Shown here: one piece after another, positions 1 through 7,341 of the stretch
Layout: each line of letters starts with the position of its first letter
How positions within the stretch are numbered: position 1 is the first letter of the stretch
Virus record (IMG/VR): IMGVR_UViG_3300043436_001888
Location: 1 to 31,948 of that record
DNA from: a virus
Direction: 5' to 3' (one strand)
DNA: 31,948 bases
The notes under the pieces: model-generated
The model's input: only the letters and a program-made list of their open reading frames with translations
What the model was told of the DNA's origin: nothing
The model's database searches: none
Made by a program: the position numbers and the translations under genes

Positions 1-126
1 TTGTGTGGCCCGAGCCAACGCACGTTCCTCAAAAGGACATGTTTGGCAAACCGGTCTGGCGATCTGCTGCGGATGCGGTGATTGACTGGAGCATTCCCAC
101 GCCACTGATCTGTAGCAGAAAGCGCC
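1..126. repeat. Terminal direct repeat, left copy
   Basis: Bases 1-126 are identical to 31804-31929. The reading frame of the methyltransferase runs through the repeat unchanged. This is what is expected when a circular molecule is assembled linearly with a k-mer-sized overlap. A real short terminal redundancy is less likely, because it would lie inside a gene. Confidence 0.95.
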
Positions 127-701
127 CACTTGCACCTAAGACGATGGCGCGGATCAAGGAAGGCATCCGCCGGTATGGTGGCGGGCCTTTCGTCGTCGCG
201 ATGGAGCATGGCGGCAGGACCATTGATGCATCCGTTCCTTTGCCCACGGTGACCTGCGCCAAAGGCGGGGCAATGGGAGTCGCGTATTTGCTGCCACAAC
301 AGTCAGACGGACGCCTGAGACGCGCAGACGAGCCTGCACCTACGGTTGCCACGTCTGGAGCCATTGCGCTCGTCGTTGAGTACTACGGCACTGGTCAGGC
401 TCGACCGGTGACGGATCCGTTGCCAACTGTGACCTGCAACGACCGTTTCGCCTTGGTCGAGTTCAGCGAGGACAGCATTGGGTTCCGCATGCTTCAACCG
501 CACGAATTAGCGGCAGCGCAGGGGTTCCCGTCGGATTACCAATTCACCGGCACCAAGACCGAGCAGGTCCGGCAAATCGGCAATGCTGTGCCGTGTGGAT
601 TCAGCCGAGCGCTGATTGCCGCCCATCTCAGCCAGGACGCAGATGTGGGATCCGTGCTGAAACTCAAACAAACCACTGGTCAGTCGCAGAACAATCGCTA
701 G
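1..701 (+). CDS. DNA (cytosine-5) methyltransferase, C-terminal part (5' part is at the window end)
   Basis: This is the 3' portion of the gene starting at 31236. The frame is continuous through the 126-bp terminal overlap, and closing the circle gives one protein of about 422 residues. This part holds the target-recognition region and the C-terminal motifs: QGFP, then RQIGNAVP, which is motif X of C5 methyltransferases and completes the SAM pocket. The recognition region carries three spaced copies of a P-x-PTV(T/A) motif (VPLPTVTC, EPAPTVAT, DPLPTVTC), each followed by a hydrophobic strand. The enzyme methylates carbon 5 of cytosine in duplex DNA; in phages such enzymes usually protect the genome from host restriction. 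The ATG at 39 is internal and not a start. The gene ends TAG at 699-701 and a 151-bp gap follows. Confidence 0.93.
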   Translation, partial: VWPEPTHVPQKDMFGKPVWRSAADAVIDWSIPTPLICSRKRPLAPKTMARIKEGIRRYGGGPFVVAMEHGGRTIDASVPLPTVTCAKGGAMGVAYLLPQQSDGRLRRADEPAPTVATSGAIALVVEYYGTGQARPVTDPLPTVTCNDRFALVEFSEDSIGFRMLQPHELAAAQGFPSDYQFTGTKTEQVRQIGNAVPCGFSRALIAAHLSQDADVGSVLKLKQTTGQSQNNR

Positions 702-852
702 AGAGAAGCCGTTGACGCGAGGTGTGGAAGCTGAGCGTCAGCAACATCAACAAAGCAAATGACACCAGAATTTCCCCAACCCGTCAGAGGTCTCAGCGCG
801 TTCAGCTTTGGCGTGCTCTTCCATCCTCTGGCGAGGTTGGGTTTCTGATTTT
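702..852. other. Intergenic gap between methyltransferase and HNH gene
   Basis: This 151-bp gap has no convincing promoter or terminator. It contains a small inverted repeat GCTGA-GCG-TCAGC at about 730-742 without a T-tract. A 29-codon open frame at 759-848 ends just before the next start and has no clear ribosome binding site. Confidence 0.5.
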
Positions 853-1425
853 ATGACATACTCAGACAAACTGAAAGATCCGAAGTGGCAGAAGAAGCGC
901 TTAGAAATCCTCAACCGCGACGGATTCAAATGCCTTGCATGCGGTGACACCAAGAACACCCTGCACGTTCATCACTGTTATTACGTCAGCGAAAGAGAGC
1001 CTTGGCAATATGGCGGCAAAGCACTCAAAACGCTCTGCACCAAGTGCCACGATGCGGTGCACATGCGAAATGAGAGCGGGGAAGAGGAGTCCGATTGGTG
1101 GGACAGATACGGGAAGGCGGCTAACATTTGCGACGAGTTTGAGCAATTTAACGAATGGTTTTATATCCTGTTTTCGGATATCAATTCAGGAGGCAAAACC
1201 CAATCCGCATTTCACTTGATACTTTCAACAGTTAGGCTTCTTGGTGAGGAAAGGTTCAACGACAAGGACGACAAAGGCGGCGACACAAAATCCAGAAGCG
1301 AGAGGCTCGCCAAGTTTTACGAAGCCGGAATGGCCGGTGTTTTTACTGACGAATTCGTTCAGGATATGGTGAGAAAAACCATTGAGCTTTCGCAAGCTCA
1401 CAACGCAGTGAAATCCAGAAAATGA
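853..1425 (+). CDS. HNH endonuclease family protein
   Basis: This 190-residue protein has an N-terminal HNH nuclease fold with a structural zinc site. C27-x2-C30 and C62-x2-C65-H66 frame the site, and the catalytic stretch is LHVHH at residues 37-41. The region beginning KDPKWQKKRLEILNRDGF is the usual lead-in of phage HNH proteins. Residues 90-190 form an unrecognised, mostly helical charged extension with no metal ligands. The ATG at 853 was chosen because the HNH domain begins there; an upstream GTG or ATG in the same frame would only add non-conserved residues. The stop overlaps the ATG of the initiator gene by 4 bp. Roles of HNH proteins in phages include packaging-associated cleavage and homing. 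Its place directly after a methyltransferase and before replication genes does not decide between these. Confidence 0.85.
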   Translation: MTYSDKLKDPKWQKKRLEILNRDGFKCLACGDTKNTLHVHHCYYVSEREPWQYGGKALKTLCTKCHDAVHMRNESGEEESDWWDRYGKAANICDEFEQFNEWFYILFSDINSGGKTQSAFHLILSTVRLLGEERFNDKDDKGGDTKSRSERLAKFYEAGMAGVFTDEFVQDMVRKTIELSQAHNAVKSRK

Positions 1426-2381
1426 GTTCATACACCAAACTGTTTCATTCGATTCTGGATTCCTCTATTTGGCAGGAAAGCCACCAGACGAGAATTGTCT
1501 GGGTAACGATGCTGGCAATGGCTGACCAGCACGGCGAGGTGCAAGCGTCTGTTCCTGGCCTAGCGAAACGGGCAGGAGTCACGATTCGGGAAGCTCAAGA
1601 TGCGCTCACGATCCTTATCAGCCCAGACGCATACAGTCGCACACCCGACAACGAAGGCCGCAGAATCGCGACCATTGACGGAGGCTGGGAGATCTTGAAT
1701 CACGCCAAGTATCGGTTTGAAGCAAGCCTTGAAGACCGAAAAGAGAAGGCTGCAATAAGGTCTAAAAGGTTCAGGGACAGGAACAAAACGCCTCAAGCGT
1801 TGCAGAGCGTTGCAGAGCGTGACGCAGCGTTACGCGTAACGCCTGATAACGCTGGCGTAACGCAATCACCTGACAAAGCAGAAGCAGAAGCAGATGCAAA
1901 CAAACCCCCCTCACCCCCTCTAGGGGGAACACCGGCTGCGCCAGTGGGTGATGTTCCGCAGGCTCCGAAAGAAAAAGGACGCAGGCAAAGAAGGCTAAAG
2001 GTCGATCTCAGCAATGATCACGGCTTCCTTTCATTCTGGGAGGTCTACCCAAAGAAACTCTCAAAGCTGAACGCGATGAACGCATGGGCAAAGATGATGC
2101 CGACAGATGACGTTGTTAGACGCATCGTTTCCGACGTAACCGCTAAAAGGAGTTCGCCCGACTGGATGAAGGATGGAGGCCAATTCATCCCTCATCCAGC
2201 CACCTACCTCAACGGCAGAAGATGGGAGGACATGTTCGAAGCTCCAGAAACCAAGGAGACACTGGAGGCCAAGCTAAGGGCACACCGAGGATGCCCAAGC
2301 CACATCAACCGAGTCAACGCGACGACAGAAGACTTGGCCGAATACGCTGAGATGCTGAAGCGATACAAAGCGATCCAATGA
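1422..2381 (+). CDS. Phage replication initiator, lambda O-like organisation
   Basis: This 319-residue protein has two conserved ends and a low-complexity middle. Residues 1-100 (beginning MSSYTKLFHSILDSSIW, later VPGLAKRAGV and GGWEILNHAKYR) match the winged-helix replication proteins common in temperate and lytic siphophages. Residues 205-280 carry the FWEVYPKK, GGQFIPHPATYLNGRRWED signature found at the C-terminus of phage replisome-organiser proteins, thought to contact the helicase. The linker (about residues 120-200) is Ala/Pro/charge rich, and its DNA contains the repeat array at 1797-1863. ATGA overlaps on both sides couple it to the HNH gene and to DnaB. The likely role is to bind the phage origin and load the DnaB encoded next. 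The family assignment is by motif recall; the helicase-loading role is inferred from the order. Confidence 0.85.
   Translation: MSSYTKLFHSILDSSIWQESHQTRIVWVTMLAMADQHGEVQASVPGLAKRAGVTIREAQDALTILISPDAYSRTPDNEGRRIATIDGGWEILNHAKYRFEASLEDRKEKAAIRSKRFRDRNKTPQALQSVAERDAALRVTPDNAGVTQSPDKAEAEADANKPPSPPLGGTPAAPVGDVPQAPKEKGRRQRRLKVDLSNDHGFLSFWEVYPKKLSKLNAMNAWAKMMPTDDVVRRIVSDVTAKRSSPDWMKDGGQFIPHPATYLNGRRWEDMFEAPETKETLEAKLRAHRGCPSHINRVNATTEDLAEYAEMLKRYKAIQ
1797..1863. repeat. 10-bp-periodic GCGTT/AACGC array, candidate replication origin
   Basis: Four forward cores lie exactly 10 bp apart: GCGTT at 1797 and 1807, GCGTG at 1817, GCGTT at 1827. Three inverted cores TAACGC begin at 1837, 1847 and 1858. The middle is a perfect 16-bp palindrome, GCGTTACGCGTAACGC, at 1827-1842. 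The array is followed by short AGCAGA tandem repeats (about 1877-1896) and C-tracts. It sits inside the linker of the initiator gene, as the lambda origin iterons sit inside gene O. Helical phasing suggests an array of protein-binding sites. The origin role is inference. Confidence 0.6.
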
Positions 2382-3727
2382 ATCCAAACATCGACAACCT
2401 TCCACCGCACGACATGCCAGCCGAGCAGGGCGCGCTTGGATGCTGCATGTTGGATCCAAAGGCGCACGACCATGCCATTGAGCAAGGCGTGGATCCTTCG
2501 TGGTTCTACGATTTGCGCCACTCCACGCTCTGGGAGGAACTCGGAAAAATGGCTCAGAGCGGCAACCCGACCTACGACATCGTCGCCGTCGGCTCATGGC
2601 TGAGGTCTCGCGGACTCCTTGAGGGCCTTGGAGGGCTTGCCTACCTGTCCGAGCTTATGGACGCCGTGCCCAGCGCGGCCAACCTGCCGTACTATCTCGG
2701 AATCCTGTCTGGGAAGGCGAAGCTCCGAAAGCTGCTTGAAGCCGCGTCAGCGATCATCCAGAGCGTCCGCGAGACTCCAGAGGATCCAGAAACCGCGATT
2801 GCTGAAGCGGAGACGGCCATCCTAGGCATTAGAGGAGCGGAGGTGGTACGGAATGACTCCTCCGCCAAACAAATCGCCCAGAAGGCGATTGCCGCGCTAG
2901 AGGACCGGATGGCCGGGTCCGTTGAGCGGATCACGACAGGCTGGCGATCTCTGGATGCGATCACCAAAGGCGGATGGAAACCCGGCAACATGATCGTCAT
3001 CGCCGGTCGACCAGGCACCGGAAAGACGGCGCTGGCTGTCACTGCCGCACGCCTCACGGCGCGCGCAGGAATCCCGGTTGGCATCATCAGCCTGGAAATG
3101 AGTGACGAGGAGCTTGGCGGTCGTTTTCTGGCTCAAGAATCGCGGCTGGACTGGGGACGGTTTGACGACCGATGGAGGCCGACAGAGGACCAAAGCCGAA
3201 GGATGACGGTTGGGGCGTCTGCGTTTGCTCGCCTGCCGATCACGGTCCACGAGGGTCATGCCGTCACGATATCCGCCATCGCTGCGAAGGCGCGCCGATG
3301 GAAGCGCAGCAACGGAATGCGCCTCCTCGTCATTGACTACCTGCAACTTGTGAATGGCAACCCGAAGCGATCCCGCGAGGAGCAGGTGTCAGAGATCAGC
3401 CGAGGCGTGAAGGGAATTGCCCGCGAGCTTCGGATTCCCGTCATGGTGCTCGCGCAGCTCAACCGAGAGATGGAGAAGGACAAAAACCGCAAACCGCGCC
3501 TGTCCGACCTGCGTGAGTCTGGAGCCATTGAGCAGGACGCAGACTTTGTCGGCATGCTCTATCGCAGCAACGCGCCTGATAGCCGACTGGAGGAGGATCC
3601 AAACGACATCGAGGTCAACCTGCACGTCGCAAAGAATCGAGCGGGACGAGCAGGCGGAGACGTTTGTTTCATGTTCAACCGAGAACTGACAGAGTTCGCA
3701 GAAATTGAAAGGGAGAGACCAGAATGA
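2378..3727 (+). CDS. dnaB: Replicative DNA helicase, DnaB family
   Basis: This 449-residue hexameric 5'-3' helicase of the RecA-like superfamily 4 unwinds the phage replication fork. The N-terminal DnaB domain starts NLPPHDMPAEQGALGCCMLD. The ATPase core has Walker A GRPGTGKT at about residues 210-217, a Walker B strand LLVIDYLQL near 316-324, VLAQLNRE in the sensor region, and the DLRESGAIEQDADFV and VAKNRAGRAG motifs typical of the C-terminal domain. Length is close to cellular DnaB. It overlaps the upstream initiator and downstream small ORF by ATGA, so initiator and helicase are made from one message. No primase or polymerase gene is seen, so the phage presumably relies on host enzymes for these. 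Confidence 0.97.
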   Translation: MNPNIDNLPPHDMPAEQGALGCCMLDPKAHDHAIEQGVDPSWFYDLRHSTLWEELGKMAQSGNPTYDIVAVGSWLRSRGLLEGLGGLAYLSELMDAVPSAANLPYYLGILSGKAKLRKLLEAASAIIQSVRETPEDPETAIAEAETAILGIRGAEVVRNDSSAKQIAQKAIAALEDRMAGSVERITTGWRSLDAITKGGWKPGNMIVIAGRPGTGKTALAVTAARLTARAGIPVGIISLEMSDEELGGRFLAQESRLDWGRFDDRWRPTEDQSRRMTVGASAFARLPITVHEGHAVTISAIAAKARRWKRSNGMRLLVIDYLQLVNGNPKRSREEQVSEISRGVKGIARELRIPVMVLAQLNREMEKDKNRKPRLSDLRESGAIEQDADFVGMLYRSNAPDSRLEEDPNDIEVNLHVAKNRAGRAGGDVCFMFNRELTEFAEIERERPE

Positions 3728-3906
3728 GCGCGGCAATCAACAGTGACGAGCAGGAGACGCAACAACGTCTAGACCGAATCGTGGATCAGCGCATAGAGTT
3801 CGGGAAGTGGTGGAGGGAGTGGGCTGAGACCAGGGCGTGCAATACCACGTTCATTCGCGAGGTGGCATTCGAGGCATGGAAGGCAGCGAGAAAGGAAACC
3901 AAGTGA
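3724..3906 (+). CDS. Small hypothetical protein
   Basis: This 60-residue, charged, Trp-rich protein has the pattern FGKWWREWAET in the middle and FEAWKAARKETK at the end. This resembles a class of very short phage proteins that recur in early regions and have no assigned function. The start overlaps the dnaB stop as ATGA, and the stop overlaps the next GTG start. No signal peptide or membrane segment is present. The evidence that it is a gene is the coupling on both sides. Confidence 0.7.
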   Translation: MSAAINSDEQETQQRLDRIVDQRIEFGKWWREWAETRACNTTFIREVAFEAWKAARKETK

Positions 3907-4070
3907 GCGACAAATGGGAGTTGGAAAACACACTGCGACGCATGCGGCTGCATCACGTTCTGCTTACAAGTGAGCGCGATGCGCACAAGGAAATGCATGA
4001 GGTTGCCGCTCGTGCAGCCAGCGATCTAGAGGAGGCGATCAAGAAACTTGAGAAGGAGCTTGAGCAATGA
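3903..4070 (+). CDS. Small coiled-coil protein
   Basis: Translation probably starts at GTG 3903, which overlaps the previous stop as GTGA. The longer frame back to 3837 lies inside the upstream gene. The product is about 55 residues, starts MSDKWELENTLRRM, and is almost entirely helical with a heptad-like C-terminus (DLEEAIKKLEKELEQ). It ends in an ATGA overlap with the next gene. No function is recognised. Short coiled-coil proteins of this kind are frequent in this genome (see 26874-28261). Confidence 0.65.
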   Translation: MSDKWELENTLRRMRLHHVLLTSERDAHKEMHEVAARAASDLEEAIKKLEKELEQ

Positions 4071-4333
4071 AACCCAAGAAGATCAGCGCAACGCCGGAGT
4101 CAGATGCCGCAAGCCAACCGGTTACCAAGGTTTGGCAGGACTGGGCTACTGGTCGCGACCCAAGACCTGAAGTCTATGTCGTGTCTGTTGAGATGGCGCG
4201 TAGACTGGAGCAGGAGCGTGATGATGCTCGTCGCATTGCTGACAAGCTGAGGAAGGCGGCATGGAAGATTGTCAACATCTATTCATCGAGCCAGCTGGAG
4301 AAGGCAAGGCGGGAGCTTTATGACTTGTTGTGA
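4067..4333 (+). CDS. Hypothetical protein with helical C-terminal half
   Basis: This 88-residue protein has a polar N-terminus (MKPKKISATPESDAASQP), a central strand pattern EVYVVSVEMARRLEQERDDARR, and a helical end. The motif of a short strand followed by MARRLEQERDEAR resembles many phage proteins of unknown role and also the small proteins at 27331 and 27854 here (ARQLERELA, CQLERELQDANRR). It starts with an ATGA overlap and is the last gene of the replication block. A non-coding gap follows. Confidence 0.65.
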   Translation: MKPKKISATPESDAASQPVTKVWQDWATGRDPRPEVYVVSVEMARRLEQERDDARRIADKLRKAAWKIVNIYSSSQLEKARRELYDLL

Positions 4334-4529
4334 GCTACTCGCGTCTTGGGGATTGGAAAGGGGTTTTACATGCCAATGTCGAGAAGTTTGTGGCGAAATG
4401 CTGGAATTTACCGATAAATCTGGCGTTTTCGGCGTTTTCCGGCATTTTTTACCCGATTTTTGGAAAGTTAGGAGGCTCCCGTTGGGGTCAGGAAACAGGT
4501 GACCGCTGGGGATCAACCTCTGTCTAAAC
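4334..4529. other. Intergenic region before terminase small subunit, candidate packaging site
   Basis: This 196-bp segment is more A+T rich than its surroundings and lies directly upstream of the small terminase gene, the position of cos in lambda. It contains the T-rich repeats at 4422-4450 and an inverted repeat GGTCA/TGACC flanking 9 bases at about 4486-4504. A GTG-started frame (4330-4527) is open through it but is not convincing as a gene. No clear promoter boxes are seen. The packaging-site role is inferred from position and repeats. Confidence 0.4.
4422..4450 (+). repeat. Tandem GGC(G/A)TTTT repeats upstream of terS
   Basis: Three contiguous units read GGCGTTTTC, GGCGTTTTCC and GGCATTTTTT. 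They lie about 80 bp before the small terminase gene. The small-terminase binding sites of lambda cosB are also CGTTT-containing and repeated, so these are candidate binding sites. The resemblance is loose. Confidence 0.5.
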
Positions 4530-5012
4530 ATGGCAAAACCGACCCAAGCCGCAGGGGAAGTCCCACTGTCTGTCACCAAGCTGGCGCGGATACTCAAGGT
4601 GGGCCGCGAGGCGATCCGAGCCGCAATGGTCAACGTCACGCCCGCTGGCAAGTCCGAGCACGGCGACCCTGCGTGGACCGAGTCCCAAGCCAGAGCCGCA
4701 CTGGAAGCTGCTGGCTCGCGTGCGTCATCCGGCCCACTCAAAGATCAAAAACTCCAAGAGCAGATCCGGCAGCTCAAGCTCCTGAACGACCGTAAAGCCG
4801 GGACGCTCTGCGAACGCGCCTCGGTCGTCGCATCATTCGGTCGCATTTCCTCCCGTATTACCGAGGCTCGCACGCAATCCGAATCCCAGGCGCCGGTACG
4901 CATGGTTGGGAAAGACATCGCCGAGCTGCGCGAGGAGGTCCGCAGAATCTGGGATGACGTCGGACGAGTGCTGGCGTCCTGCGCGTCTGAGTTCCAAGAT
5001 CGGCCTAAATGA
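4530..5012 (+). CDS. Terminase small subunit, Nu1-like
   Basis: This 160-residue protein has an N-terminal DNA-binding helix-turn-helix, around residues 9-30 (PLSVTKLARILKVGREAI). A central helix, EQIRQLKLLNDRKAGTL, with following segment matches the linker of lambda gpNu1-type small terminases (the LKLxNDRKAG signature). The C-terminus is helical and presumably contacts the large subunit. The protein recognises the packaging site and loads the large subunit encoded 6 kb away at 11222. The start has no Shine-Dalgarno sequence (CTCTGTCTAAAC precedes ATG). The stop overlaps the next gene by ATGA. The separation from the large terminase is unusual for a lambda-type packaging module. Confidence 0.8.
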   Translation: MAKPTQAAGEVPLSVTKLARILKVGREAIRAAMVNVTPAGKSEHGDPAWTESQARAALEAAGSRASSGPLKDQKLQEQIRQLKLLNDRKAGTLCERASVVASFGRISSRITEARTQSESQAPVRMVGKDIAELREEVRRIWDDVGRVLASCASEFQDRPK

Positions 5013-5383
5013 GTGAGGCATCTGTCGACTTCGATCTGGAGGAGGTGGAGCGGAAACTCGGAGAGCTATCCGGCGCTGACGCATTGAAGGAACTAGAGCG
5101 CGCAGCCGTGGAGCGTGGAGCCCGCGCCTTTGCGTCGCTGGTGCTGTTTTCGTCCACGCCTGTCTACCGGCAGCGCTGGCGCAGAGCAGCGCAAGCTCGC
5201 GTCATGATTGCGGTCTACCTGCTACGGATGCCCGGTCATGAAACGCTGTACTCGCTGGCTCATATCGGTCGGCTGTGCGGCGTTACACGGCAGGGGATCC
5301 ACCGCATGGCCACGTCGGTGCGGCAAAAGCTGGGTTTGCCTCCGGAGATCAGCACGACCCACCGCAAGAAACGCAACGCCTGA
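5009..5383 (+). CDS. HTH protein, sigma-region-4-like, function unknown
   Basis: This 124-residue protein has a helical N-terminal half rich in Glu/Arg. Residues about 82-108 (SLAHIGRLCGVTRQGIHRM) read as a helix-turn-helix with the spacing of sigma region 4 or a resolvase-type DNA-binding helix. The C-terminus is basic (THRKKRNA). It overlaps the small terminase by 4 bp and precedes the capsid genes, so it could be a second DNA-recognition factor in packaging or a late-gene regulator. Neither is shown by the sequence. No family name is assigned. Confidence 0.6.
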   Translation: MSEASVDFDLEEVERKLGELSGADALKELERAAVERGARAFASLVLFSSTPVYRQRWRRAAQARVMIAVYLLRMPGHETLYSLAHIGRLCGVTRQGIHRMATSVRQKLGLPPEISTTHRKKRNA

Positions 5384-5427
5384 CGGTCCGGCATAGGTGT
5401 CCATGTTGACGTTTCATCTTTAGGGTG

Positions 5428-5868
5428 ATGAACGTAGGCGAATTTTTTGCCCGCGCCACCGCGCTTCTCGGATCTGCCGAGCAGCACGCGGCCAAGGTTG
5501 CGGCCCTGACCGGCGAGCGGGACAAGGCGATCAGCGACCTTTCCGCCGTTTCCTCCGATCGCGATCGTCTCAGCGCCGAGGTGCAACGCCTCGCTGGCGA
5601 AGTCGATCTCGCGAAGGCGTCTGCTACTGCCGCCACGCAGGCCGCAGAGGATGCCAAGGCCTCCGCCGAATCCGCGAAGCTGGAAGCCGCCCGCGTCACG
5701 TCGAGCCCGTCCGCTCAGGCTGCTGCCGTCCTAGCTGCCGTCGGGCATCCTGCCGCTGCTGCTGATACCGGCAGTTCTGCGAACCCTGCTCGCAAAACCA
5801 TTGATCCCACTTTGACCGGCTTGGCGCGTGCAAAGGCCGCCCGTGCCGTCGCCAACGCCAACCGATAA
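5428..5868 (+). CDS. Coiled-coil protein upstream of capsid, scaffold candidate
   Basis: This is about 146 residues, very rich in Ala, Ser, Glu and Lys. Residues 18-90 form a long heptad coiled coil (AALTGERDKAISDLSAVSS and following), then a flexible Ala/Pro stretch and a conserved-looking tail TIDPTLTGLARAKAARAV. Position immediately before the major capsid gene and this composition fit a scaffolding protein. The capsid protein here lacks the long N-terminal delta domain that replaces a separate scaffold in HK97 itself. ATG 5428 was preferred over GTG 5425; neither has an ideal ribosome binding site. The scaffold role is inference. Confidence 0.65.
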   Translation: MNVGEFFARATALLGSAEQHAAKVAALTGERDKAISDLSAVSSDRDRLSAEVQRLAGEVDLAKASATAATQAAEDAKASAESAKLEAARVTSSPSAQAAAVLAAVGHPAAAADTGSSANPARKTIDPTLTGLARAKAARAVANANR

Positions 5869-5880
5869 CCAACACAAACG

Positions 5881-6843
5881 ATGCCCGTACACACGCTGCT
5901 CGATGTTGCCAAGCTTACTGGCAACGACGTCGCGGTGGGTCTGATCGAAGAGAATCAGACCTTTGCGCCCGAGGTCCTGTCCTTCCTGTCCCGGGTGATT
6001 CCGGGCACGCAGTACAAGACGGCGGTCGCCACCACGCTCCCCACCACTGGCTTCACCGCCGCCAACCAAGGTATCGCGCCGACTCGGTCGACGTTCGACC
6101 AGCGCCTTACCGAGTGCTTCATTTTTCGGGGCGCGGTTGAGATCGACCTCGCCGTTTCGCGAGCGTCTGAGGGTCTCGGCCTGCCTGACCTGGAAATGAT
6201 CGAGGCCAGCCGCGTGACTCGCTCCGCGCTAGTGACTCTCGGCGGTCAGATCTTCAACGGCACGTCCGCCGCTGGCTTTGGCGGCATGAAGGCGTTCACG
6301 CCTAAGACTGCCACCTCTGGCACGTCGGCGATCGTCGTCGATGCGACTGGCACGACCTCCTCGACGGCTTCCTCGATCTATGCCGTGAAGTTCGGCCTCC
6401 AGGACGCTCACCTGGTGTTTGGCAACGGAAACACGCTTCAGCTCGGCGAGTTCCGGGACCAGCAGCTCACCGACGGTTCCGGCAACAAGTACGGCGGTCG
6501 CGTCGCGGATCTTACCGCGCACGTCGGACTCCAGCTCGGCAACGTCAACTGTGTGGGCCGAATTCTCAACGTCACCGCTGACAGCGGCAAGACGGCGAGC
6601 GACTCGCTCATCTCGCAGTTGATCGAGAAGTTCCCGGTTGGCTATACGCCCGACGTGCTCTATATGAGCCGCCGCTCTGCTGGCCAACTTGCCCGCAGCC
6701 GCTCGGTCACGATCTTCTCGCAGGCCGGTGTCGCGCCCAATGCTGCGCGCACCACGCCGAACATTGCGAGCCGCGTCCAGGACTGGGACGGAATCCCCAT
6801 CGTGCTGTCCGACAACATCGGCATCACGGACCCGATCGAATAA
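5881..6843 (+). CDS. Major capsid protein, HK97 fold
   Basis: This 320-residue protein has features of HK97-like capsid subunits. After a short N-arm comes FAPEVLSFLSRVIPGTQYKT. The central spine-helix region is LEMIEASRVTRSALVTLGGQIFNG, followed by GGMKAFTP, which corresponds to the loop after the spine helix in many phage capsid proteins. The C-terminal P-domain strand is DWDGIPIVLSDNIGITDPI. It forms the icosahedral shell. The start lies 12 bp after the scaffold candidate and lacks a Shine-Dalgarno sequence, surprising for a highly expressed gene. The following gene encodes a likely cement protein. Assignment rests on remembered family pattern and context. Confidence 0.85.
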   Translation: MPVHTLLDVAKLTGNDVAVGLIEENQTFAPEVLSFLSRVIPGTQYKTAVATTLPTTGFTAANQGIAPTRSTFDQRLTECFIFRGAVEIDLAVSRASEGLGLPDLEMIEASRVTRSALVTLGGQIFNGTSAAGFGGMKAFTPKTATSGTSAIVVDATGTTSSTASSIYAVKFGLQDAHLVFGNGNTLQLGEFRDQQLTDGSGNKYGGRVADLTAHVGLQLGNVNCVGRILNVTADSGKTASDSLISQLIEKFPVGYTPDVLYMSRRSAGQLARSRSVTIFSQAGVAPNAARTTPNIASRVQDWDGIPIVLSDNIGITDPIE

Positions 6844-6870
6844 CGCAGCCAACCGAAAGGAACCTACACT

Positions 6871-7266
6871 ATGCCTCGTCAAACTCAGGACGCACTCCTT
6901 ACGGTCAGCCGTGCGCTGCCCGCCCAGAACACCAACGCCAATTCCTCGTCGATCGACCTGGGCGTGGCGCTGCCCGAATACGTTGGTGAGCAGTCCGAGC
7001 TTGTGATCGCTGTTCCGGCGACCACCTGCGCGACTGGTCAGACCATCACGTTCACGATCAACGACAGCGCGGACAACACTTCCTTCGCTGCCGTCTCGCA
7101 GCTTGCGACGCTGGTGCTCACTGGCGCTTCCAACGCTACCGCCGCGACCACCCGCCGCTGGCGTCTGCCGTCCACGGTTCGCCGCTACATTCGGGTCAAC
7201 ATCGCGATGTCGGCGACGACTGGCGATCTGACCGCGATCACTGCTGGCATCCGCCTGGACACGTAA
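6871..7266 (+). CDS. Capsid cement/decoration protein, Bbp16-like
   Basis: This 131-residue all-beta protein resembles capsid cement proteins of the Bbp16 type: an N-terminal extended segment ending SSIDLGVALPE, then alternating strands (TITFTINDSADNTSFAAV, RRYIRVNIAMSATTGDLTAITAGI). Such proteins trimerise on the outer capsid surface at threefold positions and stabilise expanded heads. It follows the major capsid gene, has a good ribosome binding site (AAAGGA, about 9 bases before ATG) and is followed by a strong terminator. Family name moderately sure, role well supported by position. Confidence 0.65.
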   Translation: MPRQTQDALLTVSRALPAQNTNANSSSIDLGVALPEYVGEQSELVIAVPATTCATGQTITFTINDSADNTSFAAVSQLATLVLTGASNATAATTRRWRLPSTVRRYIRVNIAMSATTGDLTAITAGIRLDT

Positions 7267-7302
7267 TCTTACCGCACGGCCCTTCCGCTCATTGGTCACA
7301 CT

Positions 7303-7334
7303 GGGCCGGTCTGCTTATACAGATCGGCCCTTTT
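7303..7334 (+). terminator. Rho-independent terminator after capsid genes
   Basis: An 11-bp stem (GGGCCGGTCTG at 7303-7313 with CAGATCGGCCC at 7320-7330, one G-T wobble) encloses the loop CTTATA and is followed by TTTT. It is the only convincing intrinsic terminator in the genome. It would insulate capsid and cement transcription from the fibre-like gene that starts 8 bp later. Confidence 0.85.
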
Positions 7335-7341
7335 CATTCCT

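Noticed and set aside
759-848. 29-codon frame between methyltransferase and HNH gene
   Set aside because: It has no ribosome binding site and no similarity that I can name; it is too short to support.
4330-4527. GTG-started 65-residue frame before terS
   Set aside because: GTGA overlap is present, but the composition is unlike its neighbours and the frame crosses repeat-rich, A+T-rich DNA that better fits a packaging or regulatory site.
6229-7299. 356-residue minus-strand frame under the capsid and cement genes
   Set aside because: Arg-rich shadow of the major capsid and cement genes in G+C-rich DNA.
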